From assembly GCF_045999315.1 (NCBI RefSeq), contig NZ_CP174607.1:1736001-1800000 (forward strand): a DNA stretch of 64,000 nt. The letters run 5' to 3'. Positions 60,597 through 64,000 of the stretch are shown in pieces. Within the stretch, counting starts at the first letter, position 1, and the number at the start of each line of letters is the position of its first letter. Source of the DNA: Peredibacter sp045999315. GTDB lineage: Bacteria > Bdellovibrionota > Bacteriovoracia > Bacteriovoracales > Bacteriovoracaceae. The notes below the pieces were generated by a model. That model did not search any database, was not told where the DNA came from, and saw only the letters and a program-made list of their open reading frames with translations. The position numbers were made by a program, and so were the translations under genes.

Positions 60597-61033
60597 TTCA
60601 TCTTCTCCTTAAGACTGTCCACTAGAGGTTCAAGTTCTTTAAAGAAGTCTTTTTCTCTTAGCTTGAAGTTTTGAGAATCACGATTCATCTCACCTAAGTG
60701 CTTTTTTAGCTTATAAAGCGGCCCGGCGATTCGGTGAGACACCATAAAACCCGTTCCAATAAGAAGAAGAAAGTTAAAAACCACCAAAGCAATGAAAAGG
60801 AGATCTAAGTCTGCTTTTTGATTATCAATAAATCTGAAGAAAACATGCCCGTTTGGGATTCCAACGTTTAATGCCTTCTGCTTTAATCGCCAAAAAAACA
60901 GAAAACTAATGGAGTAAAGAGAGATTGTAGTGAGAAAAAATAGGCCTACAAAATAGCTCAGGAGCTTTAGTTGGAACCTAGGATTCAGTAGGTAATTCTT
61001 TAATTTTCTTCGGGATTGCATTAAATCAGCCAT
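60593..61033 (-). CDS. HAMP-like two-span membrane protein (copy 2)
   Basis: 146 residues, paralog of 47510-47938. Shared landmarks in order: FQLKLLSYFVGLFFLTTISLY, KALNVGIPNGHVFFRFI, VSHRIAGPLYKLKKHL and a DFFKELEPLVDSLKEK tail. Two transmembrane helices frame a short periplasmic loop. No output domain is attached. The lipoprotein gene overlaps by 4 bp (ATGA). Confidence 0.75.
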   Translation of the reverse strand: MADLMQSRRKLKNYLLNPRFQLKLLSYFVGLFFLTTISLYSISFLFFWRLKQKALNVGIPNGHVFFRFIDNQKADLDLLFIALVVFNFLLLIGTGFMVSHRIAGPLYKLKKHLGEMNRDSQNFKLREKDFFKELEPLVDSLKEKMK

Positions 61034-61166
61034 ATTTCCTCGGCACTTATTTTCTAAACTATCTATTGAGCAATCATTATAAAGTACTGAATTTTTCTAA
61101 GATACTCCTTTTTGGTTGACCGAAAAAGTTCCTCAAAAAAATGACTCCCTTTACGATAAGGGAACT

Positions 61167-62636
61167 ATGAAAATACTAATATTTTTTACTCTCATGACCC
61201 TTTCAAGTGCTCTTCAAGCAGGAACAACTGAAGAGCTAAAGCGTTTGAATAAGTGCTATGGCCTATTCGTTCGCGAAAGAATTGAAACTGATCATCCTCT
61301 TTGGGTGCAGGTTTCAAAAGGCATGAAGTCTGGAACTGACGCTTGTATGGATCTTTTTGATAAGGCCAAGCTGAACAATTCCGGTGAAATTGCAAACACT
61401 GGTGGCAATTATGATTATGAGGGAATGAGAATCTTGAATTCATTTCTTCGCTTTCATAAATCTCAATTTGAAATTGCAGATTTTGCAACGGCAATTGGCG
61501 GGGGGAATGACCGCTTTACTCGTGATGTGATCGACTCCAATGAGGCCGCTTATCATTTCTTATACTCTCTCTTTGCTCCTGATCAAAAATTTTCAGATAC
61601 AGTAACTCGCGATTTCAGTATCCGCGCCAAACGTTATAGTGAGAAATCCGGACGTGCTCGCAGTATTGCTGGAGTGGCCCTTCAGCAACTTCTTCAAGGG
61701 ACTTTCAAAACAGTAAAAGATGCAAACGGTGTTAACATCACTGTTCCTGATGATGCAAAGGGGGGAGTGGTTCCGTTTTTACCATCTCTTCCAGAAACAG
61801 GAATTCTGATTGGTCTTGATATGGACCGAGAAGAGAATCCTATTGATCCTGCTTACTTTAACCCAAGCTTTGGGACCTTAAAATTTACTTCCACCAACGT
61901 TAATCAGCACTTGGGTGGAGGACTTATTGGTACTCAAGCTTACCTGTTGGCAAACCTAGGTAAGGATGCGTTCACCAGTGGTGGTACAAATCTTTTCCGT
62001 CGCTGGGGAAAGCACGTCATGTCTGATTTACTTTGCCGAAATCTTCCTTCCCTGCGTTCTAAAGACGTCATCCAAGAAGTAAATCCTGAATCAACTATTG
62101 CTTTCCGTACCGGAATTTCTTGTATGGCCTGCCACTCGTCGATGGACCCTTTGGCCGGTGCCATTCGAAATTCACGGGCCGCCTGGTCTAACAACACAGG
62201 TATGGGGGGATTTAATCGTGTTAAGTTCATTGGCCATCGTGAACCTGATCTGGCCTATGCTGAATTTCCAACTAAAGCGGCCGATGCAAATTTTCATCGC
62301 AGACCTGCAGCTGGAAGACTTTATTACAGAAGTTATAACGGAGATTTAGTTCAAAAAGAAGTTGAGGGTCTACAGGATCTAGGTGAAAACCTTGCCGATA
62401 CAAATGATCTTTATGTGTGTGCGGCCAAGCGCTACTATCGCTACCTTACAGGAATTAACGTTGATCTCTCTGACATCGGAAACATCAATACTCCTGTCTT
62501 TTCACCTGGGGAAAAGTTTCAACGTGATCGAGTGATTAATCTTGGATTGGATCTTAAAAAGCACCAGTCTCTTAGAACACTCATTAAAAATATTATTAAA
62601 TCTGAAGCATTCATTCATCCGGACCGTGGAGTCTAA
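61167..62636 (+). CDS. exported cytochrome c-like protein (DUF1588/DUF1592-like)
   Basis: 489 residues with a signal peptide (MKILIFFTLMTLSSALQAG). The heme site is CMACHSSMDPLAGAIRN (C319, C322, H323), typical of the planctomycete-type DUF1585/1588/1592 cytochromes, and a C-terminal AKRYYRYLTGINVDLSDIG matches the same group. It is directly upstream of a Tat-exported protein, the pairing known for DUF1588-type and DUF1501/1552 genes. AAGGGA precedes the ATG at 61167. Substrate unknown. Confidence 0.7.
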   Translation: MKILIFFTLMTLSSALQAGTTEELKRLNKCYGLFVRERIETDHPLWVQVSKGMKSGTDACMDLFDKAKLNNSGEIANTGGNYDYEGMRILNSFLRFHKSQFEIADFATAIGGGNDRFTRDVIDSNEAAYHFLYSLFAPDQKFSDTVTRDFSIRAKRYSEKSGRARSIAGVALQQLLQGTFKTVKDANGVNITVPDDAKGGVVPFLPSLPETGILIGLDMDREENPIDPAYFNPSFGTLKFTSTNVNQHLGGGLIGTQAYLLANLGKDAFTSGGTNLFRRWGKHVMSDLLCRNLPSLRSKDVIQEVNPESTIAFRTGISCMACHSSMDPLAGAIRNSRAAWSNNTGMGGFNRVKFIGHREPDLAYAEFPTKAADANFHRRPAAGRLYYRSYNGDLVQKEVEGLQDLGENLADTNDLYVCAAKRYYRYLTGINVDLSDIGNINTPVFSPGEKFQRDRVINLGLDLKKHQSLRTLIKNIIKSEAFIHPDRGV

Positions 62637-62637
62637 T

Positions 62638-64000
62638 ATGTCATCTGATAAGAAAAAATTTGAACTTGATCGAAGGACATTATTAAAGAACATCTTGGTT
62701 GGGACCGGAGTTGTGGCCTCTACACCATTTGATATGTTCCTTACGAACATGATGGTGAATTTCCTCCAAGCAGGTACTGCTCATGCGGCCGGTGAAAATC
62801 CCGCCTTCCAGGATTTTAAATACATCAGTCTTGTTCTTGCTGGCGGGGCCCCTCGCTATTATTGGGACCTTCCGATTCAACCGAATGGAAATGATGCGAT
62901 TGTTGCCAATCCTATGGTGGTGAATAAGTTTGTAAACTCTAATGGAAACATTAGCGCTGAATATGCCACTGCGAAGGTAGGAAGCTATTACATGCCTCAC
63001 GTATGGAGCGGAAATCTCGCTACAACGGCCGGAGTAGCACCTATGTCCTTGCTGGGACAAAATATGATGATCATGCGTGGACTAGATCTCCAGATCGATA
63101 GCCATCCGATTGATCGTGAACGCCAGGTAGCACCGGTTCCAGGAGGTATTTCACTTTCTGGTCTCGTGGCCGATCACGCATCCACTCCTATTCCAGCAGT
63201 GGGACGCGGAGGTGGTGGTGGTTACTATCGTGGCGAGAAAGGTGTGGCCTATGTGGAGCTAGCGGGAACCAATCCTCTAACTGTTGCTCTGTCACCTTTT
63301 TCACCTATTGGCTCTATGAAAACTATTAACAATGGTCAGGTTGAAATGGCCATTGATAACGCTCTTAAAAGAATGTCGGCCCTCTCTGCCGATAAGAATA
63401 AATTCCTTCCAAGTACATTTGCCACTCGTTTCAACGCCAAGAAGATGATGATGAAGTCATTTGGGAACTTGCAGGCAACATATACTTCTTTGGTGACAAA
63501 ATACACAGGTCTCATTAATCGCTCGTTTGAAGCACAAGGTGGTTTGTCATTGCAGGGAGTGGATAATATCGCCGTACCTGCTCTTGGGACAGGACCATTT
63601 AGAGTAACAGAGGGTGAGTATCTTACCGGAGATGACATTAGAACTTTAACTGATATCAAGACAACAATTGTAGAGCTTGCGGAGAGTATGGCCGTGGCCG
63701 AATTTATGATCACGCAAGGTCTGTCTTCTTCAGTGAATGTTGTGGCCAGTGACTTTAATAATGTTTTTTATCAGTCAGCTTATAATCCGACATCGAAGGT
63801 CACACGTACGAGTGTTCGTGGTAGACACGGAATGGATGTGCACTTCACCGGATCTTACGCCGCAGTAGTTCTTTTCTCTCGTTATTACCGTGCTGTTTCT
63901 TCTTGTTTGTATGAATTGATCGCTCAACTAAAATCTGTTCAAACCGGTTACGGTCAGAATCTTTTTGATCGTACTGTGATGACTGTGACCTCTGAATTTA
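62638..64000 (+). CDS. Tat-exported DUF1501/DUF1552-like protein (3' end outside window)
   Basis: At least 454 codons, open to the window edge. The N-terminus carries a Tat motif (ELDRRTLLKNILVG) and a hydrophobic core up to TAHAAGEN. The mature part begins YISLVLAGGAPRYYWDLP and later reaches LFDRTVMTVTSEF, resembling the alkaline-phosphatase-like DUF1501 fold (SEFGRT) or DUF1552. The gene starts 2 bp after the stop of the cytochrome gene, so they are co-expressed and may form one exported complex. Confidence 0.7.
   Translation, partial: MSSDKKKFELDRRTLLKNILVGTGVVASTPFDMFLTNMMVNFLQAGTAHAAGENPAFQDFKYISLVLAGGAPRYYWDLPIQPNGNDAIVANPMVVNKFVNSNGNISAEYATAKVGSYYMPHVWSGNLATTAGVAPMSLLGQNMMIMRGLDLQIDSHPIDRERQVAPVPGGISLSGLVADHASTPIPAVGRGGGGGYYRGEKGVAYVELAGTNPLTVALSPFSPIGSMKTINNGQVEMAIDNALKRMSALSADKNKFLPSTFATRFNAKKMMMKSFGNLQATYTSLVTKYTGLINRSFEAQGGLSLQGVDNIAVPALGTGPFRVTEGEYLTGDDIRTLTDIKTTIVELAESMAVAEFMITQGLSSSVNVVASDFNNVFYQSAYNPTSKVTRTSVRGRHGMDVHFTGSYAAVVLFSRYYRAVSSCLYELIAQLKSVQTGYGQNLFDRTVMTVTSEF

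Noticed and set aside
62683..63060. Minus-strand ORF of 125 codons inside the Tat-exported protein gene
   Set aside because: Antisense to a good signal peptide and mature region; no promoter or ribosome-binding site.
1..64000. tRNA, rRNA, CRISPR array, riboswitch or prophage
   Set aside because: No cloverleaf-like segments, repeat-spacer arrays, conserved riboswitch cores or phage structural genes were recognised when reading the gaps and both strands.

Overview
The window reads as chromosomal DNA of a Gram-negative, moderately AT-rich, aerobically respiring bacterium. The gene content points to Bdellovibrionota (Bacteriovorax/Peredibacter-like predators): DUF3015 and DUF4105 secreted proteins side by side, many small secreted proteins and lipoproteins with short signal peptides, HRIAGP-type membrane proteins, a pilus retraction ATPase, and a RAYT relic. 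The assignment is inferred from families, not from a marker gene. Genes are dense, with many 4-base ATGA overlaps. I saw no rRNA, tRNA, CRISPR array or prophage.

Layout. 1-3.6 kb: bacterioferritin and its [2Fe-2S] partner, a Nudix hydrolase, an esterase, two unknowns and a beta-barrel-like protein. 3.8-11.3 kb: DUF3015 and DUF4105 proteins, a secreted VanX-type dipeptidase, a lipoprotein hydrolase, a SelO-like protein, an S51 peptidase and a patch of very small membrane ORFs. 11.3-27.9 kb (minus strand): one long respiratory locus with NnrS, a complete Alternative Complex III (actA-F) plus a PIDRAF small subunit, a Sco chaperone and an A2-type caa3 oxidase (ctaC-D-E-F), ending in a CzcC/CzcA-like efflux pair that lacks an adaptor. 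28-39 kb: clsB/ybhP pair, PilU-like ATPase, LtaS/OpgB-like transferase, lipA-lipB-aroC, a phosphoesterase and a second PLD protein. 39-42 kb: a frameshifted RAYT transposase, an orphan ABC ATPase with a DMT protein, and a divergent oxyR. 42-51 kb: rarD, an MFS exporter, an AstD-like dehydrogenase, a DUF1338 enzyme, a response regulator, a HAMP-like/lipoprotein cassette, YceI, astA and an AstC/lysine-transaminase-like enzyme. 51-64 kb: unknown secreted proteins, a fused alpha-beta E1 dehydrogenase, two tandem seven-repeat secreted paralogs, nusB-nrdR, a Kazal lipoprotein, glyA, a TauE/SafE permease, a second HAMP-like/lipoprotein cassette, and a cytochrome c protein followed by a Tat-exported DUF1501/DUF1552-like protein that runs off the window.

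How it works together. The ACIII-caa3 locus should pass electrons from quinol to oxygen without a bc1 complex, with Sco loading CuA. LipA/LipB and the fused E1 serve 2-oxoacid dehydrogenases that feed this chain. AstA, the aminotransferase, the AstD-like enzyme and DUF1338 suggest arginine/ornithine/lysine catabolism, which would suit growth on prey protein. The least explained items are the duplicated HAMP-like/lipoprotein cassette, the seven-repeat secreted pair, two start sites buried in hairpins, and a 40-bp near-perfect palindrome behind the Kazal gene.
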